Notes: generated by a model not told the origin, from the letters alone. Shown: positions 43,047 to 51,909, numbered from the stretch's first letter. The stretch: 64,000 nt of DNA from CAXQUZ01 sp942491145 (GCA_942491145.1 CALOBC010000017.1:868001-932000); one strand, 5' to 3'. Translations and numbers: made by a program.

Positions 43047-43883
43047 GTGGAGTGGCCGGAGGTCGTGCCCCACGCCTCGGTGACAGCTTGCGACAGGCGG
43101 CGGCGTGGCTGCTTGAGTAGGTGTGGAGAGCCAACGACGCCGCTTGCGGCCCCTGTGTCCCAATTCCAAAGTCTTGCGGTCCCTTCGGGTCGACCGCCGG
43201 TCGACCGCTTCCGGTCGGCTTTGTGGGTGTTTGTCCAGGGCCTGCTTGCCCTGTGCCTCCCTGCGCGATGTGTCCGGTGCGCCGCAGATGTCGCAATCGG
43301 GTCACCGCTGCCACTGTGTGGTCCCTGCTGCGCGGACTTGCCGCCGCTTCCCCGGTTGGTGCCTTCGCCTGGCTTGGTCGCGATGGCCTGGACGGCGGGC
43401 GACTATGCCGGCCCGCTGGGCGATGTCATCCGTGTCGCAAAGAACGGTCGCAGTCCCGCGATGCTCCAGACGGTGGGGCGCCACCTCGCGCGGCTGGTGC
43501 GGTCGCGGGTACCGTGTGTTGACGTGATTGTGCCGGTGCCCAGCGCGCGATGGCGGACGGCGGCGCGTGGCTTCTCGCCCGCGTGGGTGCTCGCCCATGA
43601 GCTGGGGCGGGAGCTGGGCGTGCCGGTGAGCGCGCTGCTGATGCGGCGGGGCAGGGGGGGGCAGCGGGGCCGCGATGCGACGGCCCGGATGCGGGAGGTC
43701 CGTCGGGAGATCCGATGCCGAGATGGGATCGGTGCGGTCCCTCGCCGGGTGTTGTTGGTGGACGATGTGCTCACGACGGGGGCCACGGCCGGCGCATGTG
43801 CAGAAGAGCTGTTGGGCTTGGGGGCGCGTCGGGTCTTCTTGGTTGCGGCGACCGCAACCAAGTTGAAGAGCTCCGGCGGCTGA
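43047..43883 (+). CDS. comF: ComF family phosphoribosyltransferase-like protein
   Basis: ComF proteins act in DNA uptake in naturally competent bacteria; the fold is that of PRPP-binding transferases. Seen: an N-terminal Cys cluster LCLPARCVRCAA and LCGPCCADLP (zinc finger), DVIVPVPSARWRTAARGFSPAWVLA and the PRPP loop VLLVDDVLTTGATAGACAEEL. The start is uncertain: GTGs at 43023, 43047 and 43227 are in frame. 43047 has AGGAAAGGA upstream, but family members begin close to the zinc finger (43227), so the first 60 residues may not be real. No other com genes are nearby. Confidence 0.85.
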   Translation: MEWPEVVPHASVTACDRRRRGCLSRCGEPTTPLAAPVSQFQSLAVPSGRPPVDRFRSALWVFVQGLLALCLPARCVRCAADVAIGSPLPLCGPCCADLPPLPRLVPSPGLVAMAWTAGDYAGPLGDVIRVAKNGRSPAMLQTVGRHLARLVRSRVPCVDVIVPVPSARWRTAARGFSPAWVLAHELGRELGVPVSALLMRRGRGGQRGRDATARMREVRREIRCRDGIGAVPRRVLLVDDVLTTGATAGACAEELLGLGARRVFLVAATATKLKSSGG

Positions 43884-44229
43884 GGCTCGCTTGGCGGCGG
43901 CGCCCCCCGGCAAGAATGTCTTGGTGCCCGCAAGGGTGTCATCATCGACACAGCGGACCAGAGCGCGACACCACAGGACACACCACACGGGTGTCCCAGT
44001 TCTTTGACATTGATGACGTTTCAGGCGCTGGGGCCGGGACCCGCCGTGTCGCATGATTGAGTGCGAACCCTGATGCTGCGGGTGTTCACGCTTGGCGGAC
44101 GCCCTGGGAACGGCCGCAGTGGGCGGCACGGCGCAGGGGTTGTGTGCGAGTATCGAATATTGGCACGGATTGTGCTAGATGATTGGTTGTGGTGACCGCT
44201 ATAGTGCGGCCACGCTCGCGGAGGACGAC
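43884..44229. other. Intergenic region with sigma-54-type promoter, 346 bases
   Basis: No supported coding frame. It holds a short inverted repeat, GTGTC-ATCATC-GACAC (about 43937), and ends in a near-consensus -24/-12 promoter at 44161-44176, listed separately. The region is A/T-richer near 44150-44185, in keeping with a promoter. Confidence 0.5.
44161..44176 (+). promoter_or_regulatory. Predicted sigma-54 (-24/-12) promoter
   Basis: TGGCACG-GATT-GTGCT fits the sigma-54 consensus TGGCACG-N4-TTGCW. The invariant GG (44162-44163) and GC (44174-44175) are 10 bases apart, as required, and one base of the -12 box differs. A start near 44187 would give a leader of about 43 bases to the gene at 44230. 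Such promoters need an enhancer-binding ATPase. Confidence 0.65.
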
Positions 44230-44400
44230 ATGCAGCACGTGGCCGAGTCCAACATTGGCGATCTGGTGAGCCTCTTCTACGACGAGTTCTTCGAGATGTA
44301 CGGGGACGCGGAGCTTGCCGCGGTGGCTGCGGCCGCGGTCATCAACGACATGCTGACGTCGAGGCCCGAAGCCCAGGGCCAGCTCATCGAAGCGGCCTGA
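44230..44400 (+). CDS. Small hypothetical protein behind a sigma-54-type promoter
   Basis: The 56-residue product starts at ATG 44230, with GGAGG 6 bases upstream. The sequence (MQHVAESNIGDLVSLFYDEF, FEMYGDAELAAVAAAAVIND, MLTSRPEAQGQLIEAA) is acidic, has no Cys and is probably two helices, an aromatic-acidic one (FYDEFFEMYGD) and an Ala-rich one. No family recognised. The strong ribosome site and the promoter match make it more credible than its size suggests. A role as a small regulator or partner protein is possible but not shown. Confidence 0.7.
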   Translation: MQHVAESNIGDLVSLFYDEFFEMYGDAELAAVAAAAVINDMLTSRPEAQGQLIEAA

Positions 44401-44722
44401 GGCCTTCGCGCCAACCGTGAGTGCAGGTTGCGTGTGCTGGGGCTGAGAACGCCAGCGGCCCGGGCAAGTGCGTGGCGCTGGATGGACGCGCGCCAGCGGC
44501 CAAGGTCCACAGGACGCGAGTGCCGACGGGCACTGGTGACAACGGGCACGGTGCTGGGTTGAACTGGCGTCAGGTTCGGGCACGGTTCGGAATGCCGGTT
44601 CGGGCTGACCCCGTCAAACAACAAATCTCGGTCCACGGCGGATCATCGAACGGTTACACTGGGTCACCCCGCCGCGCTCGCCTGTTCGGGCATTCTCCGC
44701 GCGCCGACCTCCCCGTTTGCCG
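44401..44722. other. Intergenic region, 322 bases
   Basis: No supported gene. An A/T-richer stretch near 44605-44660 (with CAAACAACAAATCTC and GGTTACACTGGG) could carry the promoter of the next gene, TACACT being a candidate -10 box. A minus-strand open frame here overlaps the 56-residue gene and has no ribosome site. Confidence 0.45.
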
Positions 44723-46216
44723 ATGCTCCCCGTACCTCGCCCTGACGGGCCGCCTCCTGAGTTCGTCCGCGCTGCGTGGTCTGCCATCACGGTCCAGACC
44801 GCTTGGCGACTGGTGTCCTTTGGGATGTCTGTTCGTCCCCGACTTCTGGATGATGCGCGCGAGCACGTGCTGCGGAGCTTGCCGAGTGACTGTACGGTGG
44901 ACGACGCCGAGTGGTTGGCGCCGGCGCTGGTGGATGAGTTTTTGGCCCGCAAGCAGGGTCGGGGCGGCCATCGTGTGTCTCCCCCGGAACTGGTGGTCGA
45001 CGAGGCCCCACGGCGCTGGCGGGAGCAGCTGCTGGGTGCAGTCGATCGGCTCGGTGATGCGTGCTTTCGGCTCCATTATGCCGATGGGCTGAGCATTGTC
45101 GACGTGGCCTCCCATCTCCGGGTGACCAGCGCGCGCATCGTCGCTGCCCTCTCGGCGGTCCGACTCTGCGCCGCCGACATCATCCAATCTGAACACCCGC
45201 GCCTGCGCCCCTCCGACGACGAGCTGGACCAGATCCTCTCCCGGCTGGCGCTGTACGCCGAACCAGGTGGGCCGGGTCCGATGGGCTTGCTGACCCCTGC
45301 GGGACTGGCTCATGCGGATCAGTGTCCGCGGGCGAGCCGGGCGGTGCGGCTGGTGAGGGCGGGCCACCTCGACGTGCGTGCTTTGTTTCCGCCCCGGGAC
45401 GGCATCGCCGATCAGCAAGTGGACCTGCTGGTGGTGCTGCTGCACCCTGATGGGCACGGGGCTCGGGGGGCCTTGGTCTCCGGCCTGGGCAGTCACGCCC
45501 GAAGCCACGGCCCGAATTGCTGGGTGATCTCCGAAGGTGGGATCGATCGTGCGCGGGATGCGCTGCTGCAGCTTTGCTCGGCCGGCACGCCCGGGCGACA
45601 CCATGTGCGCGGCGTGCGCATCCGAGGGCCTGGCCGGTGGAGCCGCGAGGTCCTGCTCGGCCCGCTGGTGACCCACGCGTTGGAAGCGGCCCGGGCCCGC
45701 CCTTGGGGAGAGGTGGCAGGACTCTGCGAGCTGCCGCCGGCTCGCCCCCCGCCGCCCCGGGCCACCGTGCCGTGGCTCGTTGCTCTGGCCATGGGTGCTG
45801 CGGCTGTGCTGGCGGCTGCCTGGGTTGGCCGTCCGGTGGTGACCCCGCCTCCTGCGCCCATCGCGGCCTCTTTCTCCGCTGTTGACGGAGGCTGGGACGT
45901 GCGCTTCGACACGAGCGATCGTGCCTCTCTGGATGTGATAGTTGAAGTGGACGGTGCTCTGCATGTGGCCCATCGCGACATTCGCGCCGCCAAGGGCAGC
46001 TGGGCCACCGGCGAAGGGGACTTCCGGCTGCGTGTCGCTGGTGATGGGGTGGCGATAGTGTCCAGCCCTGCCGGCGTGGACCAGCTGGAGGCCTTCGTTC
46101 ACCAGTCGGCGACGAGCCGCAGTCCGCTCGAGTCATTGGCGCTCGCCCTGCGAAAGGACGCGCCGGAAGCCGACATTGTGGTTCGGCCCCCGCTCGCGAT
46201 CGCTGGTAGTCTGTAG
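44723..46216 (+). CDS. Sigma-like/HTH protein fused to a membrane-anchored C-terminal domain
   Basis: The 497-residue protein is not a standard family. Residues 1-150 resemble ECF sigma factors: a helical start, then LGDACFRLHYADGLSIVDVA and SHLRVTSARIVAALSAVR, whose spacing matches region 4 helix-turn-helix. The middle part (160-345) is unrecognised, with DADQCPRASRAVRLVRAGHL-like segments. A TM helix follows (about 350-375, TVPWLVALAMGAAAVLAAAW), and the last 120 residues would be periplasmic and beta-rich. This suggests a membrane-tethered transcription regulator. The ATG at 44723 lacks a clear ribosome site, so the start is uncertain. Confidence 0.7.
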   Translation: MLPVPRPDGPPPEFVRAAWSAITVQTAWRLVSFGMSVRPRLLDDAREHVLRSLPSDCTVDDAEWLAPALVDEFLARKQGRGGHRVSPPELVVDEAPRRWREQLLGAVDRLGDACFRLHYADGLSIVDVASHLRVTSARIVAALSAVRLCAADIIQSEHPRLRPSDDELDQILSRLALYAEPGGPGPMGLLTPAGLAHADQCPRASRAVRLVRAGHLDVRALFPPRDGIADQQVDLLVVLLHPDGHGARGALVSGLGSHARSHGPNCWVISEGGIDRARDALLQLCSAGTPGRHHVRGVRIRGPGRWSREVLLGPLVTHALEAARARPWGEVAGLCELPPARPPPPRATVPWLVALAMGAAAVLAAAWVGRPVVTPPPAPIAASFSAVDGGWDVRFDTSDRASLDVIVEVDGALHVAHRDIRAAKGSWATGEGDFRLRVAGDGVAIVSSPAGVDQLEAFVHQSATSRSPLESLALALRKDAPEADIVVRPPLAIAGSL

Positions 46217-46271
46217 CCCTGCTGCGCGGTCCCCCCAGCCCGCGCCGTTCCCGCCCGCATCGAAGAGTCCC

Positions 46272-46739
46272 ATGCGCATCACCCCGCTCGACATCATCCA
46301 GAAGCAGTTCGGAGACGCCCGCCGTGGTGGCTATGAGCCCGATGAGGTCCGGGAATTCCTCGACCAAGTGCGCGAGTCGATGGAAGCCTTGTTGCGGGAG
46401 AACCAGCGTCTGCGGGACGAAGTGGCCCGACGGGACAACGAGATTGCCGACCTCCGGGGCAGCGAAGGCGACATCAAGGAAACCCTGATGCTCGCCCGGC
46501 GGGTCTCAGAGGACATGGGCCGGAAGGCTCGGCATGAAGCGGATGTCATTGTTGGAGAGGCCCGCATCGAGGCCGAGGGGTTGTTGATGACCCTGGCCGA
46601 CGAGCGCCGCGGGCTCCAGGCCGACCTCGTGCAGTTGAAGTCCCGGCGTGCCCGGCTCGTGGCCGACCTCCGTGGCGTCTTGGATGGCTATGCGCGGTCA
46701 CTCGACGACTTGGGTGTCGGTGCGCCGGTCGCCAGATGA
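46272..46739 (+). CDS. DivIVA-domain protein
   Basis: DivIVA-type coiled-coil proteins mark curved membrane and recruit division or polar-growth factors. The 155-residue product has the N-terminal motif MRITPLDIIQKQFGDARRGG followed by YEPDEVREFLDQVRESMEAL, the crossed-loop and first coil of the family, then a continuous coiled-coil to about residue 140 (RRVSEDMGRKARHEADVIVG). It is shorter than Bacillus DivIVA. The stop overlaps the PHP gene start (ATGA). Confidence 0.9.
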   Translation: MRITPLDIIQKQFGDARRGGYEPDEVREFLDQVRESMEALLRENQRLRDEVARRDNEIADLRGSEGDIKETLMLARRVSEDMGRKARHEADVIVGEARIEAEGLLMTLADERRGLQADLVQLKSRRARLVADLRGVLDGYARSLDDLGVGAPVAR

Positions 46740-47629
46740 GTCGTCGGCGACGCCCGTCCCGTCGATCACGGTTCTCCGATCCCTCCGGTGGTGAGCCCCG
46801 GCTGGACCTCCACATGCACTCCACCCGCTCCGATGGCGAGCTGAGCCCTGATGAAGTGCTGGCGACCTGCGCTCGCCGGGGCCTCTCGATCGTTGCGCTG
46901 ACTGACCATGATGCGCCGCCAGCGCTCACCGCCGGGATGCACACCGTCGGCGATCGCACCCTTCGGGTCTTGGAGGCGGCGGAGGTGTCGGGCACTCACG
47001 AGGGTGGCGAGCTCCACCTGCTGGTCTACTTCAATGGCCCCATGCCCAGCCTCTTTCGGGCGTTTTTGACCGGCCGCTCCAAGGCGCGGGCGGCTCGCTA
47101 TGAGCAAGCGCGGTTGAGCATGGGCTTGGCTGGGGTGGTACCTGCGGACGACGACGCTGTGGCGGGCCGACGGGCGCTGACCCGACACCACCTCGCCCGG
47201 GCTCTGGTGGCGGCGGGCCATGCCTCGTCGGTGCACCATGCCTTCGCGAGCTGGTGCGGTCGCAAGCATGGGCATGTGCCCCCAGTGGACCTCACCTTTC
47301 GCCAAGCGATCGAAGCGGCACGTGCGGCCGGGGGCGTGCCCGTCTGGGCCCATCCGCGGCATGCCGATGCGGAGTTGTGGCTGTCGACCTTCAAGTCTTG
47401 GGGTCTCCAAGGGGTCGAGACGAACCGCCCGGCCTTGTCTGGCCCGGCGACAGCTGCACTCAGCCGGCTGGCCCGGCAACACCTCTTGGTGGAGACAGGC
47501 GGCAGCGACTTTCATGGGTGGGGAGCACGGCCGCTCGGCTCATTTCGCTACCGCCACGCCGAAGCCCGCGACTTTCTAGACTTGCTCGCCGAGGCGCCGT
47601 CCGACGCGAGTTGCCCACTCGCCGGTTGA
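46736..47629 (+). CDS. PHP-domain phosphoesterase
   Basis: PHP enzymes use a trinuclear metal site to hydrolyse phosphoesters; stand-alone members include 3',5'-nucleoside bisphosphate phosphatases and 5'-3' exonucleases (YciV/RNase AM type). The 297-residue protein has LDLHMHSTRSDGELSPDEV (HxH...SDG), IVALTDHDAP, GELHLLVYF, VWAHPRHAD and VETGGSDFHGWGA, covering the metal ligands. Residues 105-185 form the inserted helical region of the YciV group. It begins inside the DivIVA stop codon. RNase AM-like activity is the best guess. Confidence 0.88.
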   Translation: MSRRRRPSRRSRFSDPSGGEPRLDLHMHSTRSDGELSPDEVLATCARRGLSIVALTDHDAPPALTAGMHTVGDRTLRVLEAAEVSGTHEGGELHLLVYFNGPMPSLFRAFLTGRSKARAARYEQARLSMGLAGVVPADDDAVAGRRALTRHHLARALVAAGHASSVHHAFASWCGRKHGHVPPVDLTFRQAIEAARAAGGVPVWAHPRHADAELWLSTFKSWGLQGVETNRPALSGPATAALSRLARQHLLVETGGSDFHGWGARPLGSFRYRHAEARDFLDLLAEAPSDASCPLAG

Positions 47630-47704
47630 GCGGGTATTAGGCGCTGCCTGAATCGCCATTCATTCCTCGGGCGGACTGCCTCGCCCACTGCCTGGAGCAT
47701 CGAC

Positions 47705-48019
47705 ATGTCCAAGACCGCTGGCTTCTTCAACGAGTACCTTCCCAACAAGCTTGAGAAGAACCCCGATCTCGCCACGTCCATCAACGGCGTGTTCCAGTTC
47801 AACATCGCCGGCGCCGGCAACTGGACCCTCGATCTCAAGGGCAAGAACGAAGTCCGCGAGGGTGACTCCGAAGCTGCAGACTGCACCATCTCCGCTGGCC
47901 AGGACGACTGGGAAACCATCCTGGAGAACCCCAGCAAGGCCGTCACCATGGTCATGATGGGCAAGCTGAAGATCTCGAACCTCGGTCTCGCGACCCAGCT
48001 TCAGAAGATCCTGGCCTGA
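47705..48019 (+). CDS. SCP2 sterol-binding domain protein
   Basis: Small SCP2-fold proteins bind lipids in a hydrophobic tunnel. The 104 residues match the fold: NKLEKNPDLATSINGVFQFN, NWTLDLKGKNEVREGDSEAA, DCTISAGQDDWETILENPSK and MMGKLKISNLGLATQLQKIL, the last being the conserved (G)KxKxxGDxxLAxxL segment. No extra domain, so it is a stand-alone carrier. Followed by a strong inverted repeat at 48071. Confidence 0.88.
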   Translation: MSKTAGFFNEYLPNKLEKNPDLATSINGVFQFNIAGAGNWTLDLKGKNEVREGDSEAADCTISAGQDDWETILENPSKAVTMVMMGKLKISNLGLATQLQKILA

Positions 48020-48070
48020 GCCTCCTCGCCGCGTGGCCGTGACCGTCAATCTGGTCTGGCCCCACGCCCT

Positions 48071-48099
48071 TCAGGCCAGGCCACTGTCGCCTGGCCTGA
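48071..48099. terminator. Bidirectional terminator-like hairpin
   Basis: TCAGGCCAGG (48071-48080) and CCTGGCCTGA (48090-48099) form a perfect 10-bp stem with a 9-base loop, followed by TCTCGTCTT. It lies between the convergent SCP2 gene and the GldG-like gene ending at 48148. Confidence 0.7.
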
Positions 48100-48147
48100 T
48101 CTCGTCTTGGGCACAGGTCCGTCCCGTCGGAGTCCTCCCGGGCGCCG

Positions 48148-49806
48148 CTACCGTGCTCGCCGCTGTCGCCAGGTGCCGATGGCCCCCATGATGGCCAGTC
48201 CTGGGGCGATGATCAGGGACATCACAAAGACCAGCAGCCCCTGGACCAGCGTCATGGTGAAGCTGCCGCCCGCCGACGGGTTGGGACGGATGCTCACTTG
48301 GTCATCCTCACCCGCCAGCCACGCGATGGTGTTCAGGAACAGGTCCGCGTTGCTGGACTGGTCGAGCAGCTCGTTGCCGGCGAACTCCGCGTCCCCAAAC
48401 ACCACCAGCCGGCCGCCGGCCGCTCGAGTGACCTCACGTGGGACGGGTGAAGCGACCGGTGTGTCCCCCGACACCGCATCCACCGGACCGCCCAGTGGTG
48501 CTGTGCTGGCATTGCCCAAGACGGTCTGTCCAACGGGAATGACGCTTGGGTCGTCCACTTCCACCACCACTGCCATCGGCACCGGCCCGAGGCGGTCCAC
48601 CCCCGGGTTTGGCTCCATGCCGCCGGCCGACAGGTAGTCGGACTCGGCCCACGCCTGTGGGCTGGTACGCATCAGCTCCATGGCGCGCAGTCCGCTCATC
48701 GACGCGTCGACAATGCCGATAGACCGGACAATCCGAAGCAGCACACCACCCTTGATGGGATTGGTGATGTCGTGGAAGTCGAAGCCAGCCTTCTCCACCA
48801 CGATGTACGACGCGTCGCCGCCCAGCTGCTGCAGGTACGGGTTCTGTTCGAGCACAATGTCGTCGCCGACGGCCACATTGTAGCGGGCCAGGTCGGCCGC
48901 CAGACCGGGCACCCGTGCGGGCTCCAGCAGCAAGATCGCTGACCCTCCCCCGACGACATACTCAGCCAACAGCTCTTTTTCGGGGGCCAGCCAGTCGACT
49001 TGGGGATCGGCGATGACCACCATCGCGCACCGCTCCGGCACGGTGCCTTCGCGCAACAAGCTCAGCTTCTCGACCCGATAGTTTTGGCCCTCCAGCTTGA
49101 GCACCGCCAAGCCCAGGCCCGCGGTGGTCTGGTCGTCGTCTGGGTCGAGCTCTTCGTGCCCCGTCGTGAAGCACACCACATGCTCCACGCCGCTGGTCAG
49201 TCGAATCAGCGCGTTGGTCAGCGCTTCTTCATCAAAGCGGCTCTCCAAACGCTGGCGGTCTTCACCCGCCACCAGCACCACTGTGCCGTACGCACTCGTG
49301 ACTTCAAACTCCCGCGCCACCAAGGGCTCAGCGAGGGGATCATGGAAGTCGATGGTCACCCGCGACGAGGCCGCTTCGAAGCCTTCGACCAGATCCTTGA
49401 ACTGGATGCTGTCGGCGCCCGCCGGTGGGAAGAACGCATGCACGGCCACGTCTCGGTCGAGCTCACCCAACACCTTGAGGGTCTGCTCGCTCAGTGCGTG
49501 CTTTCCGCTCGCTGTGATGTCCCATCGCTTGTCGTATCGAACTGCAAGGACGTTGAGGGCCACCGCCACGCCGGCACCGATGAGCACCGTCGCCACCGCA
49601 CTCAGCGAGTAGCGTGCCCCTCGAGATCGGGCGTACTGGCCGACGCTGGCTCGGTCGAGCCAGATGCCCAAAGTGGCCATCACCACGCCAAAGATGCCCA
49701 CTCCGGCCCACTCCGGTTGGATGGCATCCGACGACACAGCGTGGGCCCCGAAGGCCGCCAGCGCGATGACACCGAGTGAACCGGCAATCCAGCCAAACCG
49801 CGTCAT
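48148..49806 (-). CDS. GldG-like ABC transporter-associated protein
   Basis: The 552-residue product has N-terminal membrane segments (about residues 5-22, 33-50, 67-90), a long extracytoplasmic domain with the ABC-transporter auxiliary (DUF4350/GldG) pattern (RWDITASGKHALSEQTLKVL, VVCFTTGHEELD, GGGSAILLLEPA, RLVVFGDAEFAGNELLD) and a C-terminal TM helix (about 520-545) ending in RQRRAR. The start at 49806 has GGGAGG 6 bases upstream. GldG belongs to the GldAFG complex; in non-gliding bacteria similar proteins have other roles. The permease and ATPase genes are upstream in the same direction. Confidence 0.88.
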   Translation of the reverse strand: MTRFGWIAGSLGVIALAAFGAHAVSSDAIQPEWAGVGIFGVVMATLGIWLDRASVGQYARSRGARYSLSAVATVLIGAGVAVALNVLAVRYDKRWDITASGKHALSEQTLKVLGELDRDVAVHAFFPPAGADSIQFKDLVEGFEAASSRVTIDFHDPLAEPLVAREFEVTSAYGTVVLVAGEDRQRLESRFDEEALTNALIRLTSGVEHVVCFTTGHEELDPDDDQTTAGLGLAVLKLEGQNYRVEKLSLLREGTVPERCAMVVIADPQVDWLAPEKELLAEYVVGGGSAILLLEPARVPGLAADLARYNVAVGDDIVLEQNPYLQQLGGDASYIVVEKAGFDFHDITNPIKGGVLLRIVRSIGIVDASMSGLRAMELMRTSPQAWAESDYLSAGGMEPNPGVDRLGPVPMAVVVEVDDPSVIPVGQTVLGNASTAPLGGPVDAVSGDTPVASPVPREVTRAAGGRLVVFGDAEFAGNELLDQSSNADLFLNTIAWLAGEDDQVSIRPNPSAGGSFTMTLVQGLLVFVMSLIIAPGLAIMGAIGTWRQRRAR

Positions 49807-49831
49807 GTTGCCTCCCCGACTCTGCATGGGT

Positions 49832-50656
49832 TCATCGCCATCGGAACGACTCGACGCGCTGTTGGGTTGCGAACAGGAAGAAGCCCACAAAGGTCATGAA
49901 GTACACCATGTCTTCGACGTGCAGCAGGCCCTTCATGAGCTGGTCCAGGTGACTCAGCATGCTGACCTCTGCGATGTGGGACAACAAGTCCGCACTCGCC
50001 ATCTCGCCCACCCAGCCCATCAGGTACAGCACCAGCAACGCGGCGAAGCTGACCATGAACGCGATGATCTGGCTGTCGGTGAAGGCACTGGCCAAGCCCC
50101 CCACTGCGAGGCAACACGCCGCCAGCAGGAACATCGCGGCGTAGCTTCCCGCGACGATGCCGGGGTCTGGTGTGCCCAACCAATACAACACGGCCGGCTG
50201 GTACAAGGTGGACGCGAACAACACCGTCATAAAGCCCAGTGCGCCGATGTACTTGCCCAGCACAATCGCGCCACTGGTCGCGGGACTCGCCAACAGAAGC
50301 TCGAAGGACCGCTGTCGAAGGTCCTCGGAAAAGGTGCGCATCGAGATGGCCGGGCACATCAGCAGCAGCACCACCGCCCAGTTGCCGAAGATCATGGGCA
50401 GCAGCACATCATTGATGGTGATCTGCTCCGCCATGTAGGGGTTGCCGGTGGACTGCACCGCGACGTCATTGAACTCGACAATACTGAACACAAAGAAGAA
50501 GCCGGTGATGACCACAAAGCCACACAGCGCGACCCATCCCAGAGGGTTGGCGAAGTAGGCGTCGAGCTCCCGCCTCGCAATGACCGCGACGGTCTGGAGG
50601 GCGCCGACGGGGCCTCGCGGGGGGGCGCCGGACGGCGTGGCTGCGGATGGGGCCAT
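49832..50656 (-). CDS. ABC transporter permease, GldF-like
   Basis: The 274-residue product has six predicted membrane segments of the ABC-2 type (among them VALCGFVVITGFFFVF, NWAVVLLLMCPAISMRTFSE, AAMFLLAACCLAVGGLASAF, ALLVLYLMGW). RTFSEDLRQRSFELLLASPA is the coupling region typical of ABC-2 permeases. ATG 50656 has GGAG 8 bases upstream; a TTG at 50704 would add a Pro/Ala-rich tail. It lies between the ATPase gene and the GldG-like gene. Confidence 0.9.
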   Translation of the reverse strand: MAPSAATPSGAPPRGPVGALQTVAVIARRELDAYFANPLGWVALCGFVVITGFFFVFSIVEFNDVAVQSTGNPYMAEQITINDVLLPMIFGNWAVVLLLMCPAISMRTFSEDLRQRSFELLLASPATSGAIVLGKYIGALGFMTVLFASTLYQPAVLYWLGTPDPGIVAGSYAAMFLLAACCLAVGGLASAFTDSQIIAFMVSFAALLVLYLMGWVGEMASADLLSHIAEVSMLSHLDQLMKGLLHVEDMVYFMTFVGFFLFATQQRVESFRWR

Positions 50657-50747
50657 GGCCTGAGCTCCAGTGGGTGGAAGTGGTGCGGGAAGGGGAGGTG
50701 ACAATGGCGTACAGGACGAGGCTTCACGCGCGGTGGGAGCGCCAGCG

Positions 50748-51659
50748 CTACGGCATCTTGCCCGCTGTCAGGGTCAGGTAGATGTCTTCAAGCCCGGCTT
50801 CGGTGGCGAGCTCCAACAGCCCATGAGGGGCCGCCAGCCGAGCGATGTCAGGCCGCACCTCGGCGCTCGCATGCACCCGAAGGCTCTCAGGCCCGATGCG
50901 CTCCACGCTCGTGACCGCGGGCAGTGCTTCCATGGATGTACACAGCGCAACGAGCTGCTCTGGGCTCACGCTCTGGAGCTGCAGACGAACCCGGTGGTTG
51001 CCCGCCTTGAGCGTGTCGATGCGGTCTTGTGCGACAATCCGGCCACGGTTGATGATGATGACCCGCTCGCAGACCGCCTCCACTTCGGCCAGCACATGGG
51101 TGGACAGGATGACCGTCGCGTCGCCCGCCGCCAGCTCCAAGAGGAGGTCCCGAATCTCGCGCCGTTGAGCGGGATCCAGGCCGCTCGTGGGCTCGTCCAG
51201 GACCAGCACGTCGGGTTCGTGGACCAGCGCCTGGGCGAGGCCGACCCGCTGTCGGTAGCCCTTGCTCAAGTGGTCGATGATGCGGTGGCGCACGTCGGTG
51301 AGGCCCACCCGGTCGAGTGCTCGGGCCGCTGCTCCGGCAGGGTCCGCGACCCCCCGCAAGCTGGCCGCAAATGCGACATAGTCTTCCACTTCCATGCTCG
51401 GGTAGAGCGGTGGCACCTCGGGGAGGTAGCCGATGCGCATCTTGGCCGCGGCCGGTTGATCCAGCACGTCCAGACCGCCGATGCGTGCGCGTCCCTCGGT
51501 CGCCCCAATGCACCCGCAGAGAATCCGCATGGTGGTGCTCTTCCCAGCACCATTGGGTCCCAAAAAGCCCACCACCTCGCCCTTGCCGATGTGGAAGGAG
51601 AGCTGGTCGACCGCAAGGAAGTCGTCATACCGCCGCGTCAGTCCTTCGACCTCGATCAT
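50748..51659 (-). CDS. ABC transporter ATP-binding protein, GldA-like
   Basis: The 303-residue ATPase has Walker A GPNGAGKSTT, the Q-loop region IGYLPEVPPLYPSM, signature SKGYRQRVGLAQAL (SKGYxQR instead of LSGGQ, typical of this subfamily), Walker B VLVLDEPTSGLDP and the switch His in ILSTHVL. The C-terminal about 80 residues (VRLQLQSVSPEQLVALC) form the extension of the CcmA/GldA group. ATG 51659 has GGAG 6 bases upstream. It is the first gene of the ATPase-permease-GldG unit. Confidence 0.93.
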   Translation of the reverse strand: MIEVEGLTRRYDDFLAVDQLSFHIGKGEVVGFLGPNGAGKSTTMRILCGCIGATEGRARIGGLDVLDQPAAAKMRIGYLPEVPPLYPSMEVEDYVAFAASLRGVADPAGAAARALDRVGLTDVRHRIIDHLSKGYRQRVGLAQALVHEPDVLVLDEPTSGLDPAQRREIRDLLLELAAGDATVILSTHVLAEVEAVCERVIIINRGRIVAQDRIDTLKAGNHRVRLQLQSVSPEQLVALCTSMEALPAVTSVERIGPESLRVHASAEVRPDIARLAAPHGLLELATEAGLEDIYLTLTAGKMP

Positions 51660-51836
51660 CTGCACTCCGGGCTGGTTCTCACAAGCTGAGACCGGTCAGC
51701 CCACCGTTGAGGTGGCATGCGCTCCGCCGGCGCAAGGGCGCCCCTATTCGCAGCCGCCAGGGAGTCAAGCCGGCCGGCTGGTTCCTGGTGGGGCCGCCCA
51801 AGCGTCGGTTCCGGAATCGCACGGCCTTGCGGCACC

Positions 51837-51866
51837 TTGCCCGGGGCCCGCAGTGGGGAATACGGT
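51837..51866 (+). promoter_or_regulatory. Predicted promoter of the 1229-residue lipoprotein gene
   Basis: TTGCCC (51837-51842), an 18-base spacer and TACGGT (51861-51866). It has the same layout as the site at 55688-55717 in front of the other giant lipoprotein. The initiation point would fall about 35 bases before the ATG at 51910. Confidence 0.45.
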
Positions 51867-51909
51867 GCCGGTGTGCCGCGGACCGTGCGCACCGTCTCTG
51901 GAGCTTCCC

